From: Catenulispora rubra
Lineage (GTDB): Bacteria; Actinomycetota; Actinomycetes; Streptomycetales; Catenulisporaceae
NCBI RefSeq assembly: GCF_015356825.1
Contig: NZ_JAACYW010000001.1
Location: 186,001-250,000, forward strand
Reading direction: 5' to 3'
DNA: 64,000 nucleotides
Within the stretch, counting starts at the first letter, position 1, and each line of letters begins with the position of its first letter. Under the pieces are notes generated by a model. That model ran no database searches. It saw only the letters and a list, made by a program, of their open reading frames with translations, and was not told the origin of the DNA. The position numbers were made by a program, and so were the translations under genes. Shown piece after piece: positions 25,947 through 34,690 of the stretch.

Positions 25947-27365
25947 CTACTCGACGTCATCGATGGCCGTCAGATCGATCTCGGTACCCCGTATCTTGCG
26001 GACCAGCAGGAAGCCGGCTGCCAGCAGCACGACGGCACCGGCACAGATCCACGATTGAGTCGAATCGGCGGTCTTGAAGCCGTCGCGCAGGCCATTCGCT
26101 TCGAAGGCGATGAAGCCCGCGGCGGCCAAGGCCCCGGCGACCGCGACCGGCCAGTGATTTCTCGCCCGCCGCGCCACGACCACCACCGCGACCAGGGCGA
26201 CGACGATGTAGGCGTAGCCCCATGAGTAGCCGATCGCCGCGCCCAGGTAGACGGTGGCGTCTGCCGGGCTGCCGTGGAGAAGCATCGCTGTGGCGACCGG
26301 AATGGCCAGGGACAACGCGCCGGCCACGAGATTCGCTCGTTTCGGAGTCCCCCGCTGGGGGTCCACGACGCTGAGGCCACGCGGCAGGAGGCCGACGGAG
26401 CCCATGGTGGCGAAGAAGCGGCCGGCGAAACTCTGGAAGGCGACTGCCGCCGCGATCATGCTGGCACTGATGAGCACGTCGACGGGAATAGCCATCCACC
26501 CCACACCGCCCTGCTTGGCCATGATCGAGGAGACGGTGTCACCGGCGGCGAACGCGTCGGTGTTCGCGATCGGCGACTCGACCAGAAGGCTCAGGACAAG
26601 GACCGGGACTCCGGCCAGAACGACGGCGTTGAGAATCCGCGGCACGTTCCTGCGCGGCTCCTCAGTATCGGAGGCCAGCGTCGCGAGGGCGTCGAATCCG
26701 ATGAACGCAGACGACAGGAACACCACACCCAACAGCGTGGACGTGAGGTCGAACCCTGAGAGGCTGTACAGAGGAGCGAAATGCACGCCGTGCTTCACGC
26801 TGTACTGGATCATCACCCAGACGACCACCGGGACGCACGCGAGCCCCAGAGTGGCCGCCACCCAGAAGGACGCCTCCAGCCCCCGATGGCACACCGCAGT
26901 CGTACAGACCGCGATGAGGACGAGTATCACCAGCTGCCAGTGCTCGCCGGCGGCCCCTTTGACACCGAGGTTGTACAGGACGCCGGTGACGAACACGCTG
27001 GTCGCGGTCACCGTGGACCCCAGCACGGCCACATAGCCGCTGAACAGGCCCGCGGTCGCCAGGTAGGCAGGCGTCCGCCGGCCGGAATCCCTGGCGATGT
27101 AGGTCAGGATGCCGCCGCTGCCGACGTGACGGTGGGCGAAGAAGGTGATGACCTTCGCCACCCCGAGCATCAGCACGACCGTGATCAGGATGGTCAGTCC
27201 CGGGGTCTTCGGCGAGTAGATCATCACGTAAGCGCCGTAGACCGACAGGGCTGGTCCGTACTGCATACTGACGACGCCCATGGCGATCGCCCGCAAGGGG
27301 CTCATCTTCGCCATTGGAGCTTCTGTAACGCCGACGTCGGCTGACGCCTCCTCTATAGATGCCAT
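25947..27365 (-). CDS. APC-family amino acid/polyamine permease
   Basis: Predicted proton-coupled importer of an amine or amino acid. About 472 residues with some twelve membrane segments. The APC pattern is seen in GVVSMQYGPALSVYGAYVM, SSAFIGFDALATLASDTEEPRRNVP (the conserved loop) and SFAGRFFATMGSVGLLP. The ATG at 27365 has GAGGGAA upstream. An operator palindrome lies 56 bp upstream of the start, so it should be controlled together with the amine oxidases and aldehyde dehydrogenase. Confidence 0.9.
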   Translation of the reverse strand: MASIEEASADVGVTEAPMAKMSPLRAIAMGVVSMQYGPALSVYGAYVMIYSPKTPGLTILITVVLMLGVAKVITFFAHRHVGSGGILTYIARDSGRRTPAYLATAGLFSGYVAVLGSTVTATSVFVTGVLYNLGVKGAAGEHWQLVILVLIAVCTTAVCHRGLEASFWVAATLGLACVPVVVWVMIQYSVKHGVHFAPLYSLSGFDLTSTLLGVVFLSSAFIGFDALATLASDTEEPRRNVPRILNAVVLAGVPVLVLSLLVESPIANTDAFAAGDTVSSIMAKQGGVGWMAIPVDVLISASMIAAAVAFQSFAGRFFATMGSVGLLPRGLSVVDPQRGTPKRANLVAGALSLAIPVATAMLLHGSPADATVYLGAAIGYSWGYAYIVVALVAVVVVARRARNHWPVAVAGALAAAGFIAFEANGLRDGFKTADSTQSWICAGAVVLLAAGFLLVRKIRGTEIDLTAIDDVE

Positions 27366-27420
27366 GGCGTTCCCTCACATACCGTGATCGGACCGCTGGT
27401 CGGCCCGAGGACTGGAACCG

Positions 27421-27436
27421 TACCGTACGTACGGTT
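27421..27436. promoter_or_regulatory. Amine-regulon operator, copy 2
   Basis: TACCGTACGTACGGTT, a near-perfect palindrome with the 14-bp core ACCGTACGTACGGT, in the promoter region of the APC permease gene. Confidence 0.78.
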
Positions 27437-27533
27437 CATCTGAATAGAGGGTGCCGCACCCTTCTGACCTGCGCGTGGCCCCACTGCGTCGCGGTGGAGC
27501 CACCGGCGAGACAGACGTAAAGTCCCGGAAACG

Positions 27534-29003
27534 TCAGGAGACGACCAGCCCGTCGTCTCCAAGCCGCACGAACTCGTTCTCCGTGAAGGTCATGACATGC
27601 TTGATCCGCGTGTACTCCTCGACCGCGTACGCGGACAAGTCCTTGCCGTATCCCGACTGCTTGTAGCCACCCTGGGGCATCTCCGGGACGAGCGGCAGGT
27701 GGCAGTTCACCCAGACGCAACCAGCCTGCATCTCCCGGCTGAAGTGCGCGGCACGACGCAGGTCGTTGGTCCAGATCGAGGCGGCCAGCCCGTACTCGGT
27801 CCCGTTCGCCAGCGCCAGCGCCTCGTCGTCGGTCGAGTACCGCTGCAGCGTGACCACCGGCCCGAAGACCTCGTTCTGCACGATCTCGTCGTCTTGACGG
27901 ACGTCCGCGACGAGCGTGGGTGGGAAGAAGTAGCCGGCACGGTCGAGCCGCTTTCCTCCGACCAGCACTCGGGCGTGATCCGGGAGCCGGGAAAGGAACC
28001 CCTCGACTATGCGCAACTGGCCCAGGCTGTTGAGGGGCCCGTAGAAGACGCCCTCCTCGAACGGACCGCCCACGCGCATCCGGTTCGCCTCCGTAACCAG
28101 TGCCTCGACGAACTCGTCGTAGCGGTCCTGGTGGACGATGAGCCTGGTCGCGGCCGTACAGTCCTGCCCGGCATTGAAGAAGCAGGCCAGCGCCAGAGCA
28201 CCTGCGACGGCCTCGACGTCCGCGTCGGCCGCGATGACTGCCGGCGCCTTGCCGCCGAGCTCCAGGTGCAGCCTGGTCAGCCGCGCCCCCGCGGCCTCGG
28301 CGACTTGGCGGCCGGCGCGCACCGAGCCGGTCAGAGACACCATCCCGGGCACCGGACTGTCGACGAGCGCTTGGCCGGTTTCGCGGTCCCCGGTGATCAC
28401 GTTGAGAACCCCCGGCCCCAGGATTTCCGAAGCGATCTCTGCGAGCAGTACGGCGCTCGATGGTGTCGTCTCCGACGGCTTGAAGACGGTGGTGTTGCCC
28501 GCGGCGAGCGCCGGTCCGATCTTCCACGCGGCCATGACCAGCGGGAAGTTCCACGGAGCGATCTGTCCGACGACCCCGATGGGCTCACGCCGGATCACCG
28601 AGGTATGTCCCCTCATGTACTCCCCCGATGCCCGACCCTCCAGGCTGCGGGCCGCGCCGGCGAAGAAGCGCAGATCCTCGACCGCGGTGTCGATCTCGAA
28701 CTCCTTGAGCGTGCTTCTGGGCTTGCCCGTGTCCGCGCTCTCGGCTTCCACGAAATCGTCAGAACGCGCATCGATGGCCTCCGCCAGCTGCGCGAGCAGG
28801 TGCGAGCGCTCCCCCGGCGTCGTCCGGTTCCACTCCTTCGCCGCTTCAGCGCTCGAGGCATACGCCAGGGCGACATCCTCTGTCCGCGACAAGGCCGCAC
28901 GGCCCGATACCTGCTCTGTGGCCGGGTCCACGAGGTCAAGCCAAAGCCCGCCCGCAGCCGGACGGGACTTCCCGTCGATGAAGTTCTCGATCTGCCTTGG
29001 CAT
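27534..29003 (-). CDS. Aldehyde dehydrogenase (aminobutyraldehyde dehydrogenase-like)
   Basis: Oxidises an aldehyde to the acid with NAD(P), about 489 residues. Catalytic Glu is in LHLELGGKAP and catalytic Cys in FFNAGQDCTAATRL; the cofactor region is PWNFPLVMAAWKIGPALAAGN and the C-terminal marks are QNEVFGPV and GGYKQSGYGKDLS. The GQDC motif fits aminoaldehyde dehydrogenases such as PatD-type enzymes. The ATG at 29003 has an AAGGGG ribosome site. Its promoter holds the best copy of the shared operator. It would complete the amine-to-acid route begun by the two oxidases. Confidence 0.9.
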   Translation of the reverse strand: MPRQIENFIDGKSRPAAGGLWLDLVDPATEQVSGRAALSRTEDVALAYASSAEAAKEWNRTTPGERSHLLAQLAEAIDARSDDFVEAESADTGKPRSTLKEFEIDTAVEDLRFFAGAARSLEGRASGEYMRGHTSVIRREPIGVVGQIAPWNFPLVMAAWKIGPALAAGNTTVFKPSETTPSSAVLLAEIASEILGPGVLNVITGDRETGQALVDSPVPGMVSLTGSVRAGRQVAEAAGARLTRLHLELGGKAPAVIAADADVEAVAGALALACFFNAGQDCTAATRLIVHQDRYDEFVEALVTEANRMRVGGPFEEGVFYGPLNSLGQLRIVEGFLSRLPDHARVLVGGKRLDRAGYFFPPTLVADVRQDDEIVQNEVFGPVVTLQRYSTDDEALALANGTEYGLAASIWTNDLRRAAHFSREMQAGCVWVNCHLPLVPEMPQGGYKQSGYGKDLSAYAVEEYTRIKHVMTFTENEFVRLGDDGLVVS

Positions 29004-29051
29004 GGGATCCCCTTACTGATGGCTCTTCAGTACCGCTCTTCTTCGTCACCG

Positions 29052-29067
29052 TACCGTACGTACGGTA
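29052..29067. promoter_or_regulatory. Amine-regulon operator, copy 3 (best palindrome)
   Basis: TACCGTACGTACGGTA, a perfect 16-bp palindrome 49 bp upstream of the aldehyde dehydrogenase. Flanking TCACC and GGTGA extend the dyad to 28 bp (29046-29073) with only one mismatched pair. Confidence 0.8.
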
Positions 29068-29128
29068 TGGTGACGAGGTCGAGAATCCGGCAGCGACGGG
29101 GAGAGTTCATGCCGCAGAACGGTCGCGG

Positions 29129-29812
29129 TTACGGTTTGACGAGCCCCGACTGGTAGGCCATGACAACCAGCTGCGCGCGGTCGCGAGCCTGCAACTTCGT
29201 CATCGCACGCTGGATGTGGGTACGTGCGGTCAGCGGACTGACGAACATTCGTTCAGCGATCTCGACGTTGGACAGCCCTTCGGCGGCGAACGCCATAGAC
29301 TCCCGCTCGCGCGCCGTCAGCTCAGCCAGTGCCTCCGGAGAGCCGAGCCGGTCGTCGGGATCAGGCGCGGCGAGGAATCGGCCGATCAACATCCGGGTCG
29401 CTTGCGGCGAGAGCAGGGTTTCTCCAGAGGCCACGGTGTGGATGCCGTCCAGCATCACGTCGGCACCGACGTCCTTACCGAGGAACCCGCTGGCCCCGGC
29501 GCGCAGAGCCCGCGCGACGTATTCGTCGATCTCGAAGGTGGTGAGGATCAGAACGCGGGTGTCCACCAGCTCCGGATCCGCGCAGATCTCGGCGGTGGCG
29601 GTCAGGCCGTCGGTTCCGGGCATCCGGATGTCCATCACCACGACGTCGGGACGGTGGGCCCGGGTCGAGGCGACCGCCTCGGTACCGTCGGCGGCCTCGC
29701 CGACCACTTCCATGTCGGGACAGGAGTCGACAAGGATCCGGAACGTCGCCCGCAGCAGAGCCTGATCATCGGCGAGCAGGACACGGATCTTCGGGGGCGG
29801 CTCGGGGGTCAC
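29129..29812 (-). CDS. NarL/FixJ-type response regulator
   Basis: About 227 residues. The receiver domain has acidic residues in VLLADDQALLR, the phosphorylated Asp near position 61 in VVVMDIRMPG, Thr in ILTTFE and Lys in FLGKDVG. The LuxR-type helix-turn-helix is LTARERESMAFAAEGLSNVE to TARTHIQRAMTKLQARDRAQ. The GTG at 29812 overlaps the kinase stop as GTGA, so the pair is co-translated. Targets are not shown; the MMPL exporter upstream of the kinase is one candidate. Confidence 0.93.
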   Translation of the reverse strand: MTPEPPPKIRVLLADDQALLRATFRILVDSCPDMEVVGEAADGTEAVASTRAHRPDVVVMDIRMPGTDGLTATAEICADPELVDTRVLILTTFEIDEYVARALRAGASGFLGKDVGADVMLDGIHTVASGETLLSPQATRMLIGRFLAAPDPDDRLGSPEALAELTARERESMAFAAEGLSNVEIAERMFVSPLTARTHIQRAMTKLQARDRAQLVVMAYQSGLVKP

Positions 29813-31002
29813 GGAAGCGTTCCTTCTTCAGAAGCGACGGGATACAGCGGGAGTTCGGCTACCACTTCGAACCCACCAGTAGGCCTCGGTCCGGTACGGA
29901 GGGTCCCTCCGACGGACTGAACGCGTTCTCGCATGCCGATGAGTCCGAAGCCGGTGTTGGACGACCGGTGGATGGCGGATGCGCCGCCACCGTCGTCGGT
30001 GACCGTGATACGCAGACGATCACGCGTGTAGACGAGTCGAACCTCTGCGTTCCCAGCGCTGGCATGCTTGGCGACGTTGGTCAGCGACTCTTGCACGACG
30101 CGATAGCAGGTGAGGTCCACCCCGGGCGAGAGCCGCTGCGCATGGCCCTCGACGGAGACGGCGACCGCGAGGCCGGCCGCTGTGAACGCCTCGACCAGCT
30201 CCGGCACCCGATCGAGGCCCGGCGCGGGTTCCAGGGGCGCCTCGGTGTCATCGGGGAGGCGGAGCAGGCCGACCGTGGCCTTCAGCTCACGCAACGCTGA
30301 GGAGGTGGTCCCGGCGAGTTCGTTGACCATCTTCTCGGCCTCGTCCGGATGCGAATGCAGAAGGTGCGCGACGCCGCTGGCCTGCGCGTTGGCCAAGGCC
30401 AGGTGGTGGGCGACGACGTCGTGCAGCTCGCGTGCGATACGCACACGCTCGTCGGCGACCCGGCGCCGGGCCTCGTCCTCCCGGGTCTGCTCCGCGTATT
30501 CGGCACGGGCCTGCATCGCTTCCAGATAGGCCGTCCGCAATCTGGCCACGTAACCGAGGCCGGCCGGGATCAGCAACCAGGCGATCGGGCCGATCGTCTC
30601 CAGCACCACCTGGCGGCCCGGCGGCGCCGCGATCACCGCAGTGACCACCACTGCCGCGACCGCGACGGCGGTGTAGAGGCGAGCGGTACGCCGGTCGGCA
30701 CGGTCGGCGATGGTGTAGAGCGTCACCATGAGCGGGGCCAGAAGCAGGATGTTGAGCAAGTAGCCCAGGGCGGCGAGGATGACGGCGCAGACGCCGGTCA
30801 CGATCACGGCCTCACGCGGGTGGGTTCGGCGCCACAACAATGCCGCACCGGAGATGGCAGCGCACAGCGAGACCGGCCACCAACCGGCAGGCCGGACGGC
30901 GAATCTGCTCGCCGGGCCGGCCGCGACGAACACCAGCACCGCCAACACCCGGTCGACGGCGCGCGGATGGTCGCGGAGATAGCGCTGCCAGCTTGCGGTC
31001 AT
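29809..31002 (-). CDS. Sensor histidine kinase (HisKA_3 type)
   Basis: About 397 residues. Some five hydrophobic segments fill the N-terminal 140 residues with little outside the membrane, so the signal may be sensed within the membrane. A coiled linker leads to the HisKA_3 box (RIARELHDVVAHHLALANAQ, phospho-His after EL) and an HATPase domain with a conserved Asn in ESLTNVAKHA and DDGGG. The start at 31002 is preceded by GGGAAG; an ATG at 31014 is an alternative. It partners with the response regulator just downstream. Confidence 0.9.
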   Translation of the reverse strand: MTASWQRYLRDHPRAVDRVLAVLVFVAAGPASRFAVRPAGWWPVSLCAAISGAALLWRRTHPREAVIVTGVCAVILAALGYLLNILLLAPLMVTLYTIADRADRRTARLYTAVAVAAVVVTAVIAAPPGRQVVLETIGPIAWLLIPAGLGYVARLRTAYLEAMQARAEYAEQTREDEARRRVADERVRIARELHDVVAHHLALANAQASGVAHLLHSHPDEAEKMVNELAGTTSSALRELKATVGLLRLPDDTEAPLEPAPGLDRVPELVEAFTAAGLAVAVSVEGHAQRLSPGVDLTCYRVVQESLTNVAKHASAGNAEVRLVYTRDRLRITVTDDGGGASAIHRSSNTGFGLIGMRERVQSVGGTLRTGPRPTGGFEVVAELPLYPVASEEGTLP

Positions 31003-31054
31003 CGGTCTTCCCATCAGGAGCTATGACCATCGTGACCGATGGTCCGGTGAATCG

Positions 31055-31097
31055 GCCGGAGGTGCCGCGTGTGTCTGTCGCACACGGCACCTCCGGC
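31055..31097. terminator. Hairpin after the MMPL gene
   Basis: A 12-bp perfect stem (GCCGGAGGTGCC with its complement), extended by a GTGTG/CACAC pairing past a small bulge. It lies just after the leftward MMPL stop and before the kinase gene, so it should separate the two transcripts. Confidence 0.7.
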
Positions 31098-31106
31098 GTA
31101 CCACTG

Positions 31107-33365
31107 TCAGACTGGCTGTCGCTGCCAGTCGACGTCGCGATCATCCTGGTGCGAGGTGTCGGCCTCATCAGCGTCCCGCTCGGTGGCGGGCACCCGCTCC
31201 AGCGCCTTGCCTTCCACATCCACCTTCGGCAGCAACCGGTCCAGCCAGCGCGGCATCCACCAGGCCCGCTCCCCCAGCAGCGCGAGGGCCGCGGGCACGA
31301 TCGCCATCCGGACGACGAACGCGTCGAACAGGACCGCGATCGCCATACCGAACCCGATCATCTTGATCATAGGATCGTCGGCGCCGATGAACCCGGAGAA
31401 CACCGCCGTCATGATCAGCGCGGCGGCCGCCACCACACGAGCGCTGTGCCGGAAGCCCGAGACGATCGCCTGATCGAAGCGTTCGCCGTGAACGTGGGCC
31501 TCGCGCACACGTGTCACGAGGAAGACCTCGTAGTCCATCGCGAGCCCGAACACGATGCCCACCATGAAGATCGGCATCAGGAACATGATCGGGCCGGCCT
31601 GGTGCACGCCGAGCAGACTCGCCAGGTGGCCCTGCTGGAAGACCGTGACAACCGCGCCGAGCGCCGCCAGCACCGACAGCAGGAACCCAAGCGCCGCCTT
31701 GAGTGGAACCAGCAACGACCGGAACACGATCATCAGCAGCACGAAGGCCAAGCCGACCACGACCACGAGGTACGGGATCAACGCAGCCTGGACTTTTGCA
31801 GCACTGTCGACGTTCACGGCGGTCGAGCCGGTGAGCGCGAAGGTCGAGCCGGTGGTGGACTGGAGCGCAGGGCGTTCTGCGCGGATGGTCTTGATGAGGT
31901 CGACGGTCTTCTGGTCGTCTGGTGCCGTGGACGGGACGGCGGAGAAGATCGCAGCGTCGCCGGCGGCGTCGAAGCGAGGAGCCGAGACGGACACGACGCC
32001 CGGAGTGGCAGTGATCCGCTGCACGGTCTCGGCCACGGCAGCCTTCGGGTCCTTGGCGTTCTTGGCGTCGACGACGACAGTCAGCGGGCCGTTGAAGCCG
32101 GGGCCGAACCCCTTGGCGAGGTCGTCGTAGGCACGGCGTTCGCTGGTCGCGGTCGACTTGGACTCGTCCCCGGCGGTACCCAGGTGCATCTTCGTCACGG
32201 GAGCGGCGATGACGCCCAGGCCCACAACCGCGAGCAGCAGAACAGGGAGCGGACGGCGCAGCACGAACCTGGCCCACCGCGTTCCGCCGTTGGGCTTGGC
32301 GATTCCGCCGTTCCGGAGACGCTTGCGGGCCTTGCGAGTCTCACGGCGCTCCGAGCGGGCGAGCACGGCACGCGGCCACATCCCGAGGAGGGCCGGAACG
32401 AGCGTCAATGCGACGAGCACGGCCACCACCACGGCGCCGGCGGCGCTGAGCCCCATCTTGGTCAGACCGGGGATGCCGACCACGGTGAGCCCGGCCAGCC
32501 CGATGACGACGGTGAGCCCGGCGAACACGACGGCCGACCCCGCAGTACCGACCGCCAGCCCGGCGGCTTCCTGTGGCGCATGCCCCCGCGCACGCTCCTC
32601 GCGGTAGCGGGAGACGATGAACACCGCGTAGTCGATGCCGACCGCGAGTCCCAGCATCGTGGCCAGGGTGCCGGTCGACGAAGACAGCCCGAACACGCTG
32701 CCCAGTGCCAGGATTCCAGCGGTGCCGACGCCGACGCTGACGATCGCTGTCAGCAAGGGCAGCCCGGCCGCGGCCAGTGAGCCGAACGTGATCAGCAGTA
32801 CAAGCGCGGCCACGAGAATGCCGAGTCCCTCGGTCGCGCCGCCGGCCGCCGGCTGCTTGGCCAGCGCGTCACCGCCGACCTCGACCGTCAGGCCCGCGGC
32901 CTGGCCGTGCTGGAGCGCAGTCCGCAACGACGCCTTGGCAGCGTCCGTCAGGTCGGCTGCCTTCGCGGTGTAGTTGACAGTCGCATAGGCCGTCGACCCG
33001 TCCTGGCTGACAGCATGCGCCTGAAAAGGATTGACCGCGCTGGCGACCTGCGGACCAGCGGCTGCCTCCGTCACCGTGGCGTCGATGGCCGCCTCGGCCC
33101 CGGCCGCGGTGATCTTCTGCCCGCTCGGCGCGACGAAGACGATCCGCGCGGTCGCACCCTCGGCGTTCCCGCCGGGGAACCGCTCCTGGATCAGGTCGAA
33201 CGCCTTCTGTGACTCGGTACCGGGCATCGAGAAGCCGCTGTCGGCGGCTTTGGGCGCGAGGGCGGCTCCGGCTCCTACGCCGACCAGCACGAGTACCCAC
33301 ACGAAGACGGCGGCCCAGCGCCGTCGGAAGGCCAGACGGCCTAGTCGAGCAAGGAATGTAGCCAT
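31107..33365 (-). CDS. MMPL-family (RND superfamily) membrane transporter
   Basis: About 752 residues with the RND layout: one N-terminal helix, a large external loop, five helices, then a second loop and five more helices. Visible parts are FRRRWAAVFVWVLVLVGVG, the core GLAVGIDYAVFIVSRYREER and its repeat FGLAMDYEVFLVTRVREAHV, which hold the Asp-Tyr proton relay pairs. Family members export lipids or drugs. The ATG at 33365 begins MATFLARLGRLAF; the longer frame adds unlikely sequence. It stands alone, with a palindrome upstream. Confidence 0.92.
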   Translation of the reverse strand: MATFLARLGRLAFRRRWAAVFVWVLVLVGVGAGAALAPKAADSGFSMPGTESQKAFDLIQERFPGGNAEGATARIVFVAPSGQKITAAGAEAAIDATVTEAAAGPQVASAVNPFQAHAVSQDGSTAYATVNYTAKAADLTDAAKASLRTALQHGQAAGLTVEVGGDALAKQPAAGGATEGLGILVAALVLLITFGSLAAAGLPLLTAIVSVGVGTAGILALGSVFGLSSSTGTLATMLGLAVGIDYAVFIVSRYREERARGHAPQEAAGLAVGTAGSAVVFAGLTVVIGLAGLTVVGIPGLTKMGLSAAGAVVVAVLVALTLVPALLGMWPRAVLARSERRETRKARKRLRNGGIAKPNGGTRWARFVLRRPLPVLLLAVVGLGVIAAPVTKMHLGTAGDESKSTATSERRAYDDLAKGFGPGFNGPLTVVVDAKNAKDPKAAVAETVQRITATPGVVSVSAPRFDAAGDAAIFSAVPSTAPDDQKTVDLIKTIRAERPALQSTTGSTFALTGSTAVNVDSAAKVQAALIPYLVVVVGLAFVLLMIVFRSLLVPLKAALGFLLSVLAALGAVVTVFQQGHLASLLGVHQAGPIMFLMPIFMVGIVFGLAMDYEVFLVTRVREAHVHGERFDQAIVSGFRHSARVVAAAALIMTAVFSGFIGADDPMIKMIGFGMAIAVLFDAFVVRMAIVPAALALLGERAWWMPRWLDRLLPKVDVEGKALERVPATERDADEADTSHQDDRDVDWQRQPV

Positions 33366-33453
33366 TACAGGGTCTCCGCATCTGATTTCGGTTACCCCAC
33401 CAGCGTGTCCGGCGACGGCTCTCGCGTCGTCGTGCCGATGCCGACACTTCGCA

Positions 33454-33471
33454 CTACTGAAATCGCAGTAG
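33454..33471. promoter_or_regulatory. Inverted repeat upstream of the MMPL gene
   Basis: CTACTG-AAATCG-CAGTAG, a perfect 6-bp dyad with a 6-base spacer, about 90 bp upstream of the MMPL start. It may be the site of a regulator encoded elsewhere. Confidence 0.4.
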
Positions 33472-33524
33472 GAACGGCCTGTCATGCGTGCCGATGCCGT
33501 ACAGGCGCTGGCTGCGTACAGCGT

Positions 33525-34493
33525 TCACTGGTAGTAGGCAGACGCGAATTCCCGCAGCTCACGGGCCACATCAGGCCCGGTCGGCGTGTAGACGACCTCG
33601 CTGTAGCCCGCGTCGGACAGACGCGACAGCTGCCTGGCGATCCGGGCTCGGTCACCGACCATGGTCTTGCGGTCCACGTGCTCCAGCAGCCGGCGGTCCC
33701 GCATCGGGAGGTGGGTGACGTGGCCTTCGAACGTCAGCAGGTGCCGCCGGTCGTGCGGGGCGAGCGCTTCCAGTTCCGCGCGCCAAGCCTGACCGCCGGC
33801 CAGGCCGTCGACCGCCTCGGCGCCGCCTTTGGCGTAGGCGTTGTGCCAGTCGACGACCCGCCACGGTCCGATCGCCTCAGCGACGCGGTCGGAGGCCGGA
33901 TCTTCACCCGGTCCGAGCACGGTACCGGACATGATCATGGCTGCCGGGAGCGTGGGGTGCGCAGGCCCGATGACCCCGTCGGCGACCTCGCCGACCAGCG
34001 CCGCGCCCTTCGGGCCGAACACGCTGACCCACAGCGGGACCTCGATCGGCCGGGACGCGGCCAGGCCGTCCGCGTGCATCATCCTGGTCGGAGCGCCGTC
34101 CACCACAGCGATGCCCCCGGCCAGCAACCGCCGCACAGCCGTGACATATTCAGCGAGTGCCGCCAACGTCATGGGGCGCTGCCCAACAGCCAGGCGCGCG
34201 GTGAATCCGGTGCCGAAGCAGGCCCGGAACCGTCCGCCGGACAGCCGGGCGATGGTGGCAATCCCGGACACCATGGTCATCACAGAACGCTGGTCGGGGA
34301 TGAGGACAGCGGTCGCCAAACCTATGCGCGACGTGCACTGCGCGGCGAGCGCCAGGTGGACGAACGGGTCCTCCCACAACGGCGCCGAGTCGTAGATCCA
34401 GACCCTCGCATAGCCGAGTTCCTCGGCCAGGACGGTCAGATCGGCGAAATCCGGGCCGGGCGGGAGGCCGCAGGACAGTTCGAGCTCAGGCAC
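33525..34493 (-). CDS. LLM-class (F420-dependent-type) oxidoreductase
   Basis: TIM-barrel oxidoreductase of about 322 residues in the luciferase-like family; many actinobacterial members use F420. It shows LTVLAEELGYARVWIYDSAPLWEDPFVHLALAAQ, IGLATAVLIPDQRSVMTMVSGIATIARLSGGRF and VPLWVSVFGPKGAALVGEVADG, all typical. The start is a GTG at 34493. It is the last gene of the operon after ferredoxin and P450. The cofactor is inferred from the family. Confidence 0.87.
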   Translation of the reverse strand: MPELELSCGLPPGPDFADLTVLAEELGYARVWIYDSAPLWEDPFVHLALAAQCTSRIGLATAVLIPDQRSVMTMVSGIATIARLSGGRFRACFGTGFTARLAVGQRPMTLAALAEYVTAVRRLLAGGIAVVDGAPTRMMHADGLAASRPIEVPLWVSVFGPKGAALVGEVADGVIGPAHPTLPAAMIMSGTVLGPGEDPASDRVAEAIGPWRVVDWHNAYAKGGAEAVDGLAGGQAWRAELEALAPHDRRHLLTFEGHVTHLPMRDRRLLEHVDRKTMVGDRARIARQLSRLSDAGYSEVVYTPTGPDVARELREFASAYYQ

Positions 34494-34501
34494 AGGGCGC
34501 T

Positions 34502-34690
34502 TCAGCTCACCGAGATGGCGCGCTCAGGGCACTGCGCGACGGCGTTGCGGACGTCCTCCTCGTGTTCTGCCGCGACCTCGGGCTCCACCGCCGACGCGTA
34601 GCCGTCATCGGTCAGCGTGAAGAGTTCGGGGAACAGCGAACAGCAGACAGCATGACCCCGGCAGCGGTCCTCGTCGACGACGACCTTCAT
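34502..34690 (-). CDS. Small ferredoxin, P450 electron donor type
   Basis: About 62 residues. The cluster motif is CRGHAVC near the N-terminus and CPERAI near the end, the CxxHxxC...CP pattern of actinobacterial ferredoxins that sit beside P450 genes. The ATG at 34690 overlaps the P450 stop by one base (TGATG), so the two are translated together. It should pass electrons to the P450. His in place of the fourth Cys region is usual for this subgroup and may mean a 3Fe-4S or His-ligated cluster. Confidence 0.93.
   Translation of the reverse strand: MKVVVDEDRCRGHAVCCSLFPELFTLTDDGYASAVEPEVAAEHEEDVRNAVAQCPERAISVS

Noticed and set aside
31054-31100. Hairpin between MMPL and kinase as a regulatory RNA
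   Set aside because: It lies directly behind the MMPL stop and is fully explained as a terminator.
30840-32780. Long rightward open frame of 646 codons opposite the kinase and MMPL genes
   Set aside because: The translation is rich in His, Gln and Arg with no domain, while the opposite strand has complete kinase and MMPL motifs.
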